Positions 15,885-26,400 of a stretch of 64,000 nt of DNA are shown here, one piece after another. The translations under genes and the position numbers were made by a program. Every line of letters begins with the position of its first letter. Position 1 is the stretch's first letter. Below the pieces are notes generated by a model. The model saw nothing but the letters and a program-made list of their open reading frames with translations. It had not been told where the DNA came from and did no database searches. This stretch comes from Pedosphaera sp. (GTDB taxonomy: Bacteria; Verrucomicrobiota; Verrucomicrobiia; Limisphaerales; Pedosphaeraceae): the NCBI GenBank assembly GCA_028293285.1, contig JAQGPC010000177.1:56432-120431 (forward strand). The letters run 5' to 3'.

Positions 15885-18800
15885 ATTACGATTTCCTTAG
15901 CTTCTCGATTCAATGGCAGCTTGAATTCCACCACCGTTCCGCGTTCCGGCGTGGATTCAATTCGGCACTGTCCGCCAATGACATCCATGCGTTGGTGCAT
16001 GTTCTGCAAGCCATCCGCGGATTCGCGTGTTTGTGATGCCTGGGTAGCTGCTCCGAACCCCTTGCCCTCGTCGCTCACTTGAATCTGCAGCACGGCGTCG
16101 GGGCAGGCGATCGTTACCTTTACCCGCTTTGCTCCGGAATGCTTCAACACATTCGTGAGCGCTTCATGCACTGCGAGAAAAAGGTGATGACGCGTCTGGG
16201 ACGAAACCAGGACATGGGGCAGTTCTTTCGGAATTTCCAGTTCGCAGTTCAAGCCGGTGCCTTGGAAATAATCCTGCGTGTATTGCGCGATGTAGGAAGC
16301 GACATGCTCAAGCGTGTCATTCTGCGGATTCACGACCCAAACAATTTCATCCAGCGAATGCAACAAATCGCGGGAGTCATGTTCGATCGCCCCAATCTGT
16401 TCCTTGAGTTCGTTGTTGTTCGTGTCGAGTCGGGCCGCATGCGCGCTCAAAAATGAAATGCGACATAGCTTGGCGCCTATTTCGTCATGCAAATCCCGCG
16501 CAATACGTGTGCGCTCCCGCTCAAGCGCATTCTCCTCTTCCAGATGTTTCATGTAACGCTTCATTCTTTGGTGTTCCAGATAGCGAGCCCCGCCAATGAC
16601 GCTCGCAAGCAAGCCCACGCTGCCCAGGGAGAGAACCCACCAGCGTTGCCAGAAATAAGGGGAGACCGAGACGTCCACTGCCGTCTCGGCGTGAAGCCCA
16701 TTCGCTCCGTCAACCGAAACAATGAATTGATAATCACCGGCGGGCACATAGTTGTATTGAGCTACGCGAGAGCTGCCCGCTTCGGTCCACTGCTGATCCA
16801 AACCTTTCATTTGATAGCGGAAGCGCAATTGCTCCAGGTTTTCGAATCGCGGGCTTGAATAGCGTAACTCGAGGCGATGATTTCCCGGCCCGACGTGAAG
16901 CGCTGGAGATTTTCGGCTTTTCGCTGATTGTGACGAGGCTGCTATTGGTTTAAATCCGGCTGCAGGAAACCCATCAACCAGGACTTCTTCGAGCAACAGC
17001 ACAAGCCCGTTCGTCGCGGCGGCACGTCCGAGCGGATCGACGACCGTAATCCCATTATAATTACCGAACCAAAGGCGTCCCGAACTACTGCTGCAGCCCT
17101 TTGGGTAGATTGTGTTTGAACCAGGACTTTGCGAGAGGTTTTCGGACGAGCCATTGTCTAATGGAAAAGATCCGAGCACAGCCAGAGCGTTGGAAGGGCG
17201 CGAAGGTTTTTCCACGCAGGTAACTCCGCCGCGGTGATTCAGCCACAGCCGCCCAGCGCGATTCTCCAAAAGGCCGTAGATGTTGTTGTCGGGCAGTCCG
17301 GAGGTGAGGGTGTAAATTGAGATCTGCCGATTCGACACGGCCGCGAGCCCTCCCGCGGCCGTGCCGATCCAAAGTGTTCCCGCAGCGTCCCGGTGTAATG
17401 CCTGAATGGAAGTGCTCAGGAGTCCGTTATTGAAATTTACCAGCCCGTTTTCTCCGACGAGATAAAGTCCTTCGCCATCGGTACCCACCCAAATTTGGCC
17501 GTCCGCTTCCGCTGCCATCGCGACCACCGGACTTTTCGATCCTGATTGTGCGTGTATCCGTAAATGGCCTTGATCGAGCCGCAATATCTGTCCTTCACGC
17601 GTGCCCGCCCAAATGCTTCCGTCATTACCTTCGGCAAGCGCCGTAATGTTAGCGCCTGGCAACTCGAACAGTTGGCTCTCATCGGCGACTGCTTGAGGAT
17701 CGCGAATCAGTAACAAGCCTTTGCCGCAAGCCAACCAGCAGGCTTTATCGCGCGTCACCAGCATGGCACGAAAATTTGAATCTTCAGGGCCTAACCCGGC
17801 AACCGAAAGGCGGCGGAAGCTTCCTCCCTCCCAACGGAAAAGCCCATGCCCCGGCTGGATAGCCCAAATCAAACCCGGCGCTACTTCAGCGACGCTCGCC
17901 ACGGGTCCTTTGCCCAAGCCTTCCACCTGTCCGAGTTGAAAAATCTGTTTTCGTTTAAGCAGATGAAGTCCGGAGCCGCCGGCGATCCAAAGATTGCCGC
18001 TGTGATCTACGAGCATCGCGCTCACTTCGTTCACTGGAAATCCAGCGCTGGCATTAACGGCTGTCAAGGTGTCCTCCCGGAATTGATACAACCCCTCGCT
18101 CGATGATCCGGCCCAAACAGATCCCTCGGCATCGGACGCGAGAATTCCGACATGCGGCGACCGGCTGTTGCGTGGAATCCGATACCGGCGCCAACGTCCT
18201 TTATCATGGCAAAGCACGGCATCGCCACTGGCGGCTATCCAGATTCGACCTTTACCGTCGATCACCACCGATTGGGGATTTTGCAATGTTTCCTCGGAAG
18301 TTCCTTCCTGCCATTGTGAGACCACACCGTTCCGGTAGCGAAAAATTCCCGCGTCCCGCGCGGCAATCCAAAGCGTGCCTTCGCGATCGCGAAACAACGA
18401 TTTTACAGCCTTGCCCTGCATGTCTCCTGCACCCGCAATGGAATGCGGCCGGCTGCTCCGCCAGACGGCCAGGCCCGAGCTTGTGCCAACGAAAATTTCT
18501 CCGTTGTCACCTTCTGCAATCGCAGTGACGCTGGCTGATGGCAGTCCTTCTTGGACAGTAAACGTTTCAAATTCACCGTTCGCGTAGCGCGTCAACCCTC
18601 TGTCGGTGGTGCCGATCCACAAAGCCCCTTGCGAGTCGCCGAAGAGGGTCTGAACGACGCCGCCGCCGGTTGCGGCGCGCGTCTCAAACGGCACAAATCG
18701 CACACCATCAAATCGGACTACGCGGTCATCGCCGGCGAGCCAGAGATAGCCGTCGGCAGTTTGCGCCAGCGCGCGAAGATCGGTGCGAGGCATCCCCGGC

Positions 18801-19642
18801 TCACGCAACCAAGTTTCAACAACGAATCGTTGGGAATTGAAGAAGAAGTTCAATTCATCTTCGATGGGCATCGCACTGCTTGGGTCCACGAAATCAGAGA
18901 AGCTGGTTGCAATCGCCAGATCGCTGAAAACCCAACCTTCTCCCGCGCCGCCATGGCGCAAGCGGATTTCGTCGAAGGATACATTTGCATTGAAGCGCGT
19001 GGTCAGCGATTCGGGTTGGTGCACTTCCGTCGCTCCCACGCTGAGATCCGGATTGAGCCAGACAGTGACAAGATCATCCCCGCCGGCAACATACTGCACC
19101 TTGAAAATGATGGTTCGTTCCACGCCACGGCGAGGAAGCTCGTAATGCGGTGATTGTCCTATCACCGCATCATCATGGCTTGACGAGTGCAGGTCGAGAT
19201 AGCTGGATGTTGGAGCGGTCGTTTCGGCATCGCCCGTTTTGAAAAACGCGCTATACGCATACGCATCCAGTGCGTTGCCAAGGGCGAGTCGTTCTGCATC
19301 CGCTTCAAAAAGTTCAAACGCGGCGAAATACTCTTCAGTCTTGGAATCGGACAGGGGCGCAATATGGAACTTGAAATAGAGCGTATCGCGCGCTGTATCG
19401 TCGCGTTTCAAAGCCCCCTGGAGAATGTCGCTGCCCGACCCTGAATTATAAATGAGAGTTGCTTCAGGATTACTCCAGAGCGTAGTGGCCTGCGTCACCG
19501 ATGTAGCCAGCAGCCAGACCAAGCCGAAACCGAATGCACAAGTACGCCCGAAACGGGAGCCAGCAATCGAACTTGAGTCGAACGCGAGTGGCCTTTCTGG
19601 TTCCGGATGGAAAAGTCGAAGAGCAGTATAGATCGCTCTCAC
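15881..19642 (-). CDS. Giant beta-propeller sensor histidine kinase
   Basis: 1253 residues, GTG start. A signal/anchor segment (~32-52) precedes a ~200-residue beta-sandwich (~55-265), then a two-component-regulator propeller of WIG/WAG-type blades (~275-890), a Y_Y_Y domain (~915-1000), a membrane helix (~1003-1022), a coiled segment and a HisKA_3 kinase with His1052 in IARDLHDEIGAKL. HATPase motifs follow (NVLKHSG; DEGKGFG). Propeller-Y_Y_Y kinases of this kind sense oligosaccharides in polysaccharide loci of Bacteroidetes, but there they are hybrids with an AraC output. Here the kinase is separate and pairs with a NarL-type regulator. The N-terminal sandwich resembles those in secreted verrucomicrobial proteins and is unusual in a kinase. 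Confidence 0.92.
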   Translation of the reverse strand: MRAIYTALRLFHPEPERPLAFDSSSIAGSRFGRTCAFGFGLVWLLATSVTQATTLWSNPEATLIYNSGSGSDILQGALKRDDTARDTLYFKFHIAPLSDSKTEEYFAAFELFEADAERLALGNALDAYAYSAFFKTGDAETTAPTSSYLDLHSSSHDDAVIGQSPHYELPRRGVERTIIFKVQYVAGGDDLVTVWLNPDLSVGATEVHQPESLTTRFNANVSFDEIRLRHGGAGEGWVFSDLAIATSFSDFVDPSSAMPIEDELNFFFNSQRFVVETWLREPGMPRTDLRALAQTADGYLWLAGDDRVVRFDGVRFVPFETRAATGGGVVQTLFGDSQGALWIGTTDRGLTRYANGEFETFTVQEGLPSASVTAIAEGDNGEIFVGTSSGLAVWRSSRPHSIAGAGDMQGKAVKSLFRDREGTLWIAARDAGIFRYRNGVVSQWQEGTSEETLQNPQSVVIDGKGRIWIAASGDAVLCHDKGRWRRYRIPRNSRSPHVGILASDAEGSVWAGSSSEGLYQFREDTLTAVNASAGFPVNEVSAMLVDHSGNLWIAGGSGLHLLKRKQIFQLGQVEGLGKGPVASVAEVAPGLIWAIQPGHGLFRWEGGSFRRLSVAGLGPEDSNFRAMLVTRDKACWLACGKGLLLIRDPQAVADESQLFELPGANITALAEGNDGSIWAGTREGQILRLDQGHLRIHAQSGSKSPVVAMAAEADGQIWVGTDGEGLYLVGENGLVNFNNGLLSTSIQALHRDAAGTLWIGTAAGGLAAVSNRQISIYTLTSGLPDNNIYGLLENRAGRLWLNHRGGVTCVEKPSRPSNALAVLGSFPLDNGSSENLSQSPGSNTIYPKGCSSSSGRLWFGNYNGITVVDPLGRAAATNGLVLLLEEVLVDGFPAAGFKPIAASSQSAKSRKSPALHVGPGNHRLELRYSSPRFENLEQLRFRYQMKGLDQQWTEAGSSRVAQYNYVPAGDYQFIVSVDGANGLHAETAVDVSVSPYFWQRWWVLSLGSVGLLASVIGGARYLEHQRMKRYMKHLEEENALERERTRIARDLHDEIGAKLCRISFLSAHAARLDTNNNELKEQIGAIEHDSRDLLHSLDEIVWVVNPQNDTLEHVASYIAQYTQDYFQGTGLNCELEIPKELPHVLVSSQTRHHLFLAVHEALTNVLKHSGAKRVKVTIACPDAVLQIQVSDEGKGFGAATQASQTRESADGLQNMHQRMDVIGGQCRIESTPERGTVVEFKLPLNREAKEIVI

Positions 19643-19889
19643 AATTCGGTAGTGGGTCGGTTTGAAATTCGATCTTGGGTTAAACCTTCGTAATCACTGA
19701 ACCGGTTATCCGTTTAGGGGAGACAGGCGGCAATAATTTTGGCAAGTGCTGCAATGCATCGGGATCGCACTCGTTAAGATATTTTGGGGCAGGCTCACGA
19801 AGCCGAACACTTTCCGCATTCTGGTCTTGCTCATATTCAGACGTTACTAAAGGCAGTTGTAGCCGCATTGGGTTTCTTTCGTTGGTGAT
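19643..19889. other. Region without a recognised gene
   Basis: Upstream of the sensor kinase. A 62-residue frame on the minus strand (19680-19868) matches no family I recognise and is probably not a gene. No locus palindrome is present here. Confidence 0.5.
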
Positions 19890-20207
19890 TTAGCTGATTA
19901 AACCGACAATTTCATCCAAAGTCCAGACGTGATCTTAAATTCCGGCCTCCATCGCTGGCGTCACCCGCAAAGTTTGGTGAATGCGAGCAAAATTGTAGTA
20001 CATGAAGTAGAGAACAATGGCGTGTTCATGGTTCTCAGGTTTCTTTGAGAACGCATTAGTTGGGCGGGTAAACCGACACATCCCCATACGCATGGAAAGA
20101 TTCTGGCGTTCGGTGTGGCTGGTTGAAACATGCTTTATGTCCGGCTTTCCGGAAATGACCGTCTTTCGTGCTCCCATGCACTGAGCGGGGCTATAACCCA
20201 CTTCAGC
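19890..20207 (-). pseudogene. IS1-like DDE transposase, C-terminal fragment with an internal stop
   Basis: From YSPAQC through KHVSTSHTERQNLSMRM, FTRPTNAFSKK and NFARIHQTLRVTPAMEAGI the sequence follows the C-terminal third of a widespread IS1-type transposase. The frame stops at 19935-19937 (TAA) and then continues in the same frame as DHVWTLDEIVGLIS to a second stop at 19890-19892, which is the usual family C-terminus. It is therefore truncated at its N-terminus and interrupted by a nonsense codon. It cannot be active. It directly abuts the broken P-domain gene upstream. Confidence 0.85.
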
Positions 20208-20226
20208 ACTCTTTGTTTTCCCGGCC

Positions 20227-20445
20227 CTATCCGCTAGAGATCTCCTGGCGGACGTTTACATCATCAATGGTCTGCCCCGGCAGTGAGATTTGCCGGGAAT
20301 CGCTCCAGTCGGCGGGATTTCCATCCGGAATCTGTTGCTCTCCCGTAAATCGGGAAGTGAAATCATAGCTGTACAAGGTGGCCTTCGCTGCGGTCGTGGT
20401 GTGAAGAATCAAACCGACAGCGAGAACGGGTGCCTTCACATCCAA
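20227..20445 (-). pseudogene. N-terminal remnant of a secreted P-domain (proprotein-convertase-like) protein
   Basis: 72 residues: a signal-like start (VLAVGLILHTTTAAKA) then YSYDF ... IPDGNPADWSDSRQISLP and QTIDDVNVRQEISSG. This resembles the first strands of verrucomicrobial P/Homo B-type domains (pattern 'IPDGN--GWSD-R--------ITDVNV-L-ISGG'). It stops right after that point, and within ~20 bases the IS1-like fragment begins. The gene appears to have been cut by insertion or deletion involving the IS. Confidence 0.65.
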
Positions 20446-20478
20446 GTGTTCTTAAGGCGAATGCCGATGGTTCGTGGT

Positions 20479-23400
20479 TCAGGGATTGTACCTCAGGCGA
20501 TAATAGGCCGCGTCAGGCACGTTGATGTTGGGGCTTCCGAACAGGTCCGAGAAGTCATCTATGTTGGTAATCTGCCCACTGGCCGGAGCCGTGACAGGCG
20601 GGAAGTTGGTAACGCCCAAGGTGAAGTTCACATTGGTGGCGCGTTGGACGCTGTAGTTGTAATCGGCGATGCCGGACAAAACGGCTGTGACATTCGTAGC
20701 TGTGACTGTCACGTTCCCGCTGGCGCTGCCAAAGACGGCAGGCAGCAATGAAATGATCACAGTGCCGCTGTTCGTACCGCCTTGGCCGTCGTGGATCGTG
20801 TAAGTAAAGGCGTCGTTCACGTTGTTCGTCGGCACAAGAATAAAAGTGCCGTTGTTCGACAGCAGCGTGCCATTCGTTGTGGTCGCGCTCGTTTCGATGA
20901 ACTGGATCGCATCAAAGTCCAGGTCCGAATCGTTGGTCAGCAGGTCGCTAATTCTGACATTCACTGAAAAGTCCTTCACACGTGTGTAGTAGTCGTTTCC
21001 TGCTACAGGCGGATGGTTGGTTACCGTCTGCACCAAACTGTTCGTGACACCATGGAAGTTGGAATCGCCGGCGTATTCCGCGGCGACCGAGATAGTGCCG
21101 CGCGGCAACGTGGCCGTCGTAATAGTCGCCACGCCAGTGCTCAAAACGATGGTGCTCCACGCCGCGTCGTTGGTGCGGAAAATCACATCGCCCGTCGGAG
21201 TCGTGACACCTGTAACCGCATTGGTGAACGTCACGCTGTCACCGAAACCTGAAGGATTGAGTGAAGAAGCAAAGGCGCCGGACGATACGGCCTTGTCCAC
21301 GGTGAATGGAGCGGTGGTCGCACTAAGGTCCGGGAACGAGGCGCTCTGCCACTTGTTGAAGAGATACGACTCGATAGCCGCGCGATTCGCCGATTCATCC
21401 GAGTTGTAGATCAAAACCTCCGAAATATCTCCGTCGAGATAGGATGAACCGGGCGCTGCATTTGCGACCAGTTGATTTCCCAGGCAGAGGACCTTCAGAT
21501 TGAAATTGCCCATCGCGGCACTTTGGGCCGCAGTCGCGCGCGTGCCGTTGATCCAAAATCCTTTCGTGCCGCTGGTCGTGACGTATTCGAGCGTATGGTA
21601 AGCAGCTGACGAATTATAAACGCCGTAATCTTCAAACCCAAATGTGCCGCCGCTGCCGCGGTTCATCGATGCGCGGGTGCCAAATTGCCCGAGTTCAAAG
21701 TAGAATGTCGCGAGTTGCCAGGCGAAGTCGGCTGACACGCCGTCCGTTCCAGAGAGCGGCGACGGGTACTGTCCACCGTTGCCCTGTCCGTTCACGCGAT
21801 TCTTAGTGACAACGAACACAGAAAGATTTGCTGACGTGTTGGTGTACGTCCGGTTTGTCAATGCACCAGTGCCGACAAACGTCACCACTTTGCGGCCGCT
21901 CGGACTGCTTACGTTGGTGTAAACCGTGGAGTTCGCACCGAAGCCGTAGCTGAAGTGATGTCCATTCCCCGAAAGGTCGTTCCAATTGGTAACGAAGCCG
22001 CTCGCATTGGTGATGACAGAGGAAGCAACGCTGGAATCCAGCCAAAGCGCCATGCCGGCCGGAGGAGCACCGTAAGAACCGGCCGTACTGGCGAGCAATT
22101 GTTTGCCTGCGCCCGCGCCGTTGATTTGCAAATCAGTGAAGGCCACAGTTCCGTTTCCACCGCTGGTGCCGATGTTGGTGCTGGTCGTTCCGATTAGCGT
22201 GCCGCCGCCGGACAAACTGACCGTCACCGTTATCGTTCCCGGCAAACTCGTTGTTGAAGTATTGCCGTATTGATCCACCGTTCTGAGGGCGGGCTGCGTG
22301 CCGAATGGTGAACCATGCGTCGCCGCGCCCGGCTGCGTGGTCCACACCAAATTGGCAACAGCGTTGGCGCTGACGGTGATGCCGCTGGAATTCGTCGAAA
22401 TCAAACCGGTTGAGGAAAAAGCCAACGTGATGCTGCCCGCGTTCGTCAATGACAACCCCGAGAACGTCGCGCGGCCATTTGACCCGTTTGCGTTCACCGA
22501 TGTCGCGCCTTGCGGCGCGCCCGCACTCGCTGTGGCTGTCACTGAAGCTGTCGAGTTTGAAACCGCGTTTGCAAATGTGTCCAACACGACAACGACCGGT
22601 TGCTGCGCGAATGCAATACCGGCAGTCGCCGAAGATGAGGGTTGAGTCACAATTCCGAGTTGCGTCGCGGCCCCGAAAGTTGGAGAGAATGTCGGCGCTG
22701 TTCCGCCTGTTCCTGTTGTGCTGAGCGTCCCGTCGGTGGCGCTGAGCAACGCCCCAACTTCCGCTTTGTGCGCCACCACTCCGGCGCTTGCCGAGCTGCT
22801 GAAGTTAATCGCGGTGGCTGTGCCGAACGGAACGCCGTCAACAGTCGGCAGCGAGCCATCCGGTGCTGCACCTAATCCGCCGAAAGTAATGTTCTTTGTG
22901 CCCGTGAAGCTCGACGGGTTCTGATATTGATCAACGATTGCAAGCGTGAGCGTGTTGGTATCGCCAACGACGGGCGCGGTGTTGGTTGTGGTGATTCGAT
23001 ACGCGCTGTCCGCGCCTGCTGAAACGGTCAGGCTCAGGCCAAAGCCGCCAGTTGAAGTGCTGCTATGCGTTCCATCCGAGACTTGCAACGTCGCAGATTC
23101 TGCCTTGTGTGCTACCAGCATTCCCGCCCCGGAAGCGGTGCTGCCGACTCCGTTCATAAAATTGATCGTCGTCACCACGCCGAGATTTCGCGCGACGCCG
23201 TTCCTATCTTTCACTGTCGAGAGCGAGCCATTCGGAGCCGCCGCCAATCCGCTGAACGTGAGTGCGATGTCTCCGCTGATTCCGGTGACGGTTGCGCCGC
23301 TTGTGTCCACTGCGGTGATCGTCAATTGATTGTCATCGCCAGCGGCAACGCTTCCGCTTCCGGTGATTGTGAAAGCGCTGAAGTTCGGATTCGGAGTGGC

Positions 23401-26400
23401 CGCAGCTTCCGGTGCAGAGTTCGTGCTTTCGCAACTGCCGTTCAACGACGAAACAACGTAATAATAAACCGTGCCGTTGACGGCCGTCGTATCCGTGAAC
23501 GGACTGCCGCTTACATTCGCGCCCGCGCCGAGCGTCGTGTAACCGGAGCCGGAAGTCGTGGAGCGTTTCACGTTGTAACCAGTCGGCGCCGGCCCTGATC
23601 CCGGCGCTGTCCAACTGATCGTGACTTGACTGTCGTCAGCGATGGCCAAAAGGGATGTGGGCGCATTCGGTGTTGCGGTGATGACATTGGTGCCCGTCAT
23701 CATGACGGCCGCGCACGTGGCATTCGTCGCCTGAACGCTGTAACTGCCCGGCGTTGTCTGAAGGCCGAAGTTGATTCCGTTCACTGTTGCTGCGTTCGTT
23801 GGGCTGCCGACGGGCACATTGTCGCGGAGTAACTGATACGTGATGCCGATGTCCGACGCTCCCAATGTGACCGTGACGCCCGGACTGGAGCAGCCGTCGC
23901 CGTTCGTCAGCGTATAAACGCTGGGCGCTTGATTCACCGTGGCGCTGCCGATCATCGTCGCGCCGCTGCCGCAACCATTGGTCCCCACTACGGTATATGT
24001 GCCGGCCGTGGTCAGATTGCCGAAGCTGATGGCGCTGCCCGTGCCCGCAATGGGAGAACCAGCGTTTGTACCGTTCTGCTTTAACGTATAAGTTGTTCCC
24101 AATTCGGAACCGCTCAGGCCAACCGTCACTCCCGTGTCGCTGCATCCCGTTCCACCGGTGACGCTGAAAGAAGAGGGAGTGCTGCAAGAAGCAAAGCTCG
24201 AAACGGTGAGAAGGATGTTATTCCCCGAAGTCGAGATCGTGCCGCTGGCGCTGCCGGAGGCGAACGTCACCGTTGAATTAAAACTACCCACAGGCGCTGC
24301 GCTTCCCGCGACCAGCGTATAAACGCCCGGCCCAAAGTCCGAGCCGGGATTGATTACTACATTAGCATTCCCCGGCGTGAACGTACCTGTGACATTGATT
24401 CTGTCGTTGAAATTGGTTCCCTGAGCCGCATTACCCAAATCGAACGTGACGATCGTTGCGGAGTTGAGCGTCAGGCCGGTGCCAAATGAAAGCGTGCCGT
24501 AAGTGCCGGCACCGCCTGGATGAATCGTCCCGCTTGCGTCCAGTGTGACCAGCGCGCCGCTAATCGTTCCGCTGCCCCTCAAGTCTTGAGGCGAGCTAGA
24601 TCCTAATGTTTTCGCCGCTCCAAGACTTAAAGTTGCTCCTGCGTTGACAGTGATCACCGGCGAATTGCCAATGCTTCCGCCGGCGGCCAGAGTCAAAGTC
24701 CCGGCGTTGACATAGGTGTTTCCATTATAAGTATTGGCCGCGCCCAGCGTCACCGTGCCCGCTCCGCTTTTGGTAAACGCACCAGACCCAATGATGGGAG
24801 TGTTGATCGTGAGCAAGTCAGCCGACGCGTCGGAACGAGCAACCAATTCGACGCCATTATTGTTAACGGCCAAGCCGCCACTGATGATTGAGACAGCTCC
24901 ACCACCCTGTTTGAGCAAGCCGCCGTTGGCCAAAATCAGCGTCTGACCCGCGTCGAGGGTTACATCCACACCGGGGGCAAGACGAAGGGTGTTGATGCTT
25001 ACGTCGGTCTGCGCGGTAACGTCTACGGTAAGATTGAGATGGTTGCCGCTTACCGCGCCCATCGTGGCGCCTCCCGCTGATGAAACAAAGCCGGCATCTG
25101 TGCCATAAATGGCCGCACGAACGTACCCACCGCTGTCGTAATACGCATAGTTGGCTCCACTGCCAGCGGCTGTGCCTTGAAAGAGGCCTTGATTGATGAA
25201 TCCAGCAGCCTGTCCGGTCAATATGATTTTGTTCTGCGTGCCGAGTGTGCCACCGACATTGCCAAAAACACCCACCGCACCGGTTGACCGGGAAGCCAGG
25301 GACGAAAACGTCACGAATGCGTTTTGAGCAGCGGTACGAGTGGAGCGCACTTCGCCATCACCGGCACTGAAAGTCAGTGCTGCCATATTCTCGTTGCGGG
25401 CGGCCGCGGCACCGGTGTTGTCCACAGTGAATGTGCCTGTGCCGACGAAGGTGAGCTCAGACGCGTCGTTGATGCTGCCATTATTGTCATTCAATTGAAG
25501 AGTGCCGCGTTCGATTCGTGTCGCCCCGCTGTAGGTATTGGCAGCGGTCATCGTCCAAGTAGCCGTGCCGACTTTGGTGAGAGATCGCGCATTGCCACCG
25601 TCATTAAAAACACCACTTGCTGTAATCGCCGCGCCGAAGCCGCCGATGCTGGCGTTGTTCGACATCGAAACAGCAGTTGCGAACGTTCCGCTGGAGTCAT
25701 CGTTGTAATGTAGTGCCCCGCCGAGAGCCAACGTCGTCGGCCAAGTCGGGAAGTTTCCTCCGTTGGCTATAATCAGGTTATTCAGGATATTGGTAACGCC
25801 GCTCAAACTGAGGCTGCCTCCGCCTGCACCGTAGCCGATGTTATAGAAAGTTCCGGAGCGGAAAGTTCCCATTTGGCCGTTGTTGTGAACATAAGTATTG
25901 CCCTGAGTAGTGGTGACAAGCGTCGCAATGGTGGGTGCGGCATTGCCGGCGTGAACGATGAGGCCGCGGTTTGTCAGCGCACCGGTTCCGGTCAACGTTT
26001 GCGCAACTGCATTTCCCTGGCCGAGGGCAAGTGTGCCGAGATTCTGATAAGTGCCGGTAAAATTCGCAGTCTGGTTGGTGATGCTGCCGGCGAGAGTTTT
26101 CCCCGAGCCACTGTATGTGAACGTGTATGACGAGCCGAGGCCGCCGATCGCGTCGTACGGGAATTGACCATTATTGGTCACGTTGCCGCTGAAGGTGAAA
26201 CTGGCGCTATTCGCCCAGCTAAAGCCGCCTCCGCTCCTGATATCGAGATCACCCAACGTGACCGTCAAACCGGAATTCACCTTCAACTTGCCGGCGTTGG
26301 TGACAATCGTAAATCCAGTGGTCCGCGAGTCGTTGATGGTTATCGTGGCGCCATTGGTGATGATGGCTGTATCGGCACCGGTCGGCACGACGCCGCCAAC

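Noticed and set aside
19680..19868. 62-residue minus-strand frame upstream of the sensor kinase
   Set aside because: No signal peptide, no known motif, and it adjoins a transposase remnant; no support as a gene.
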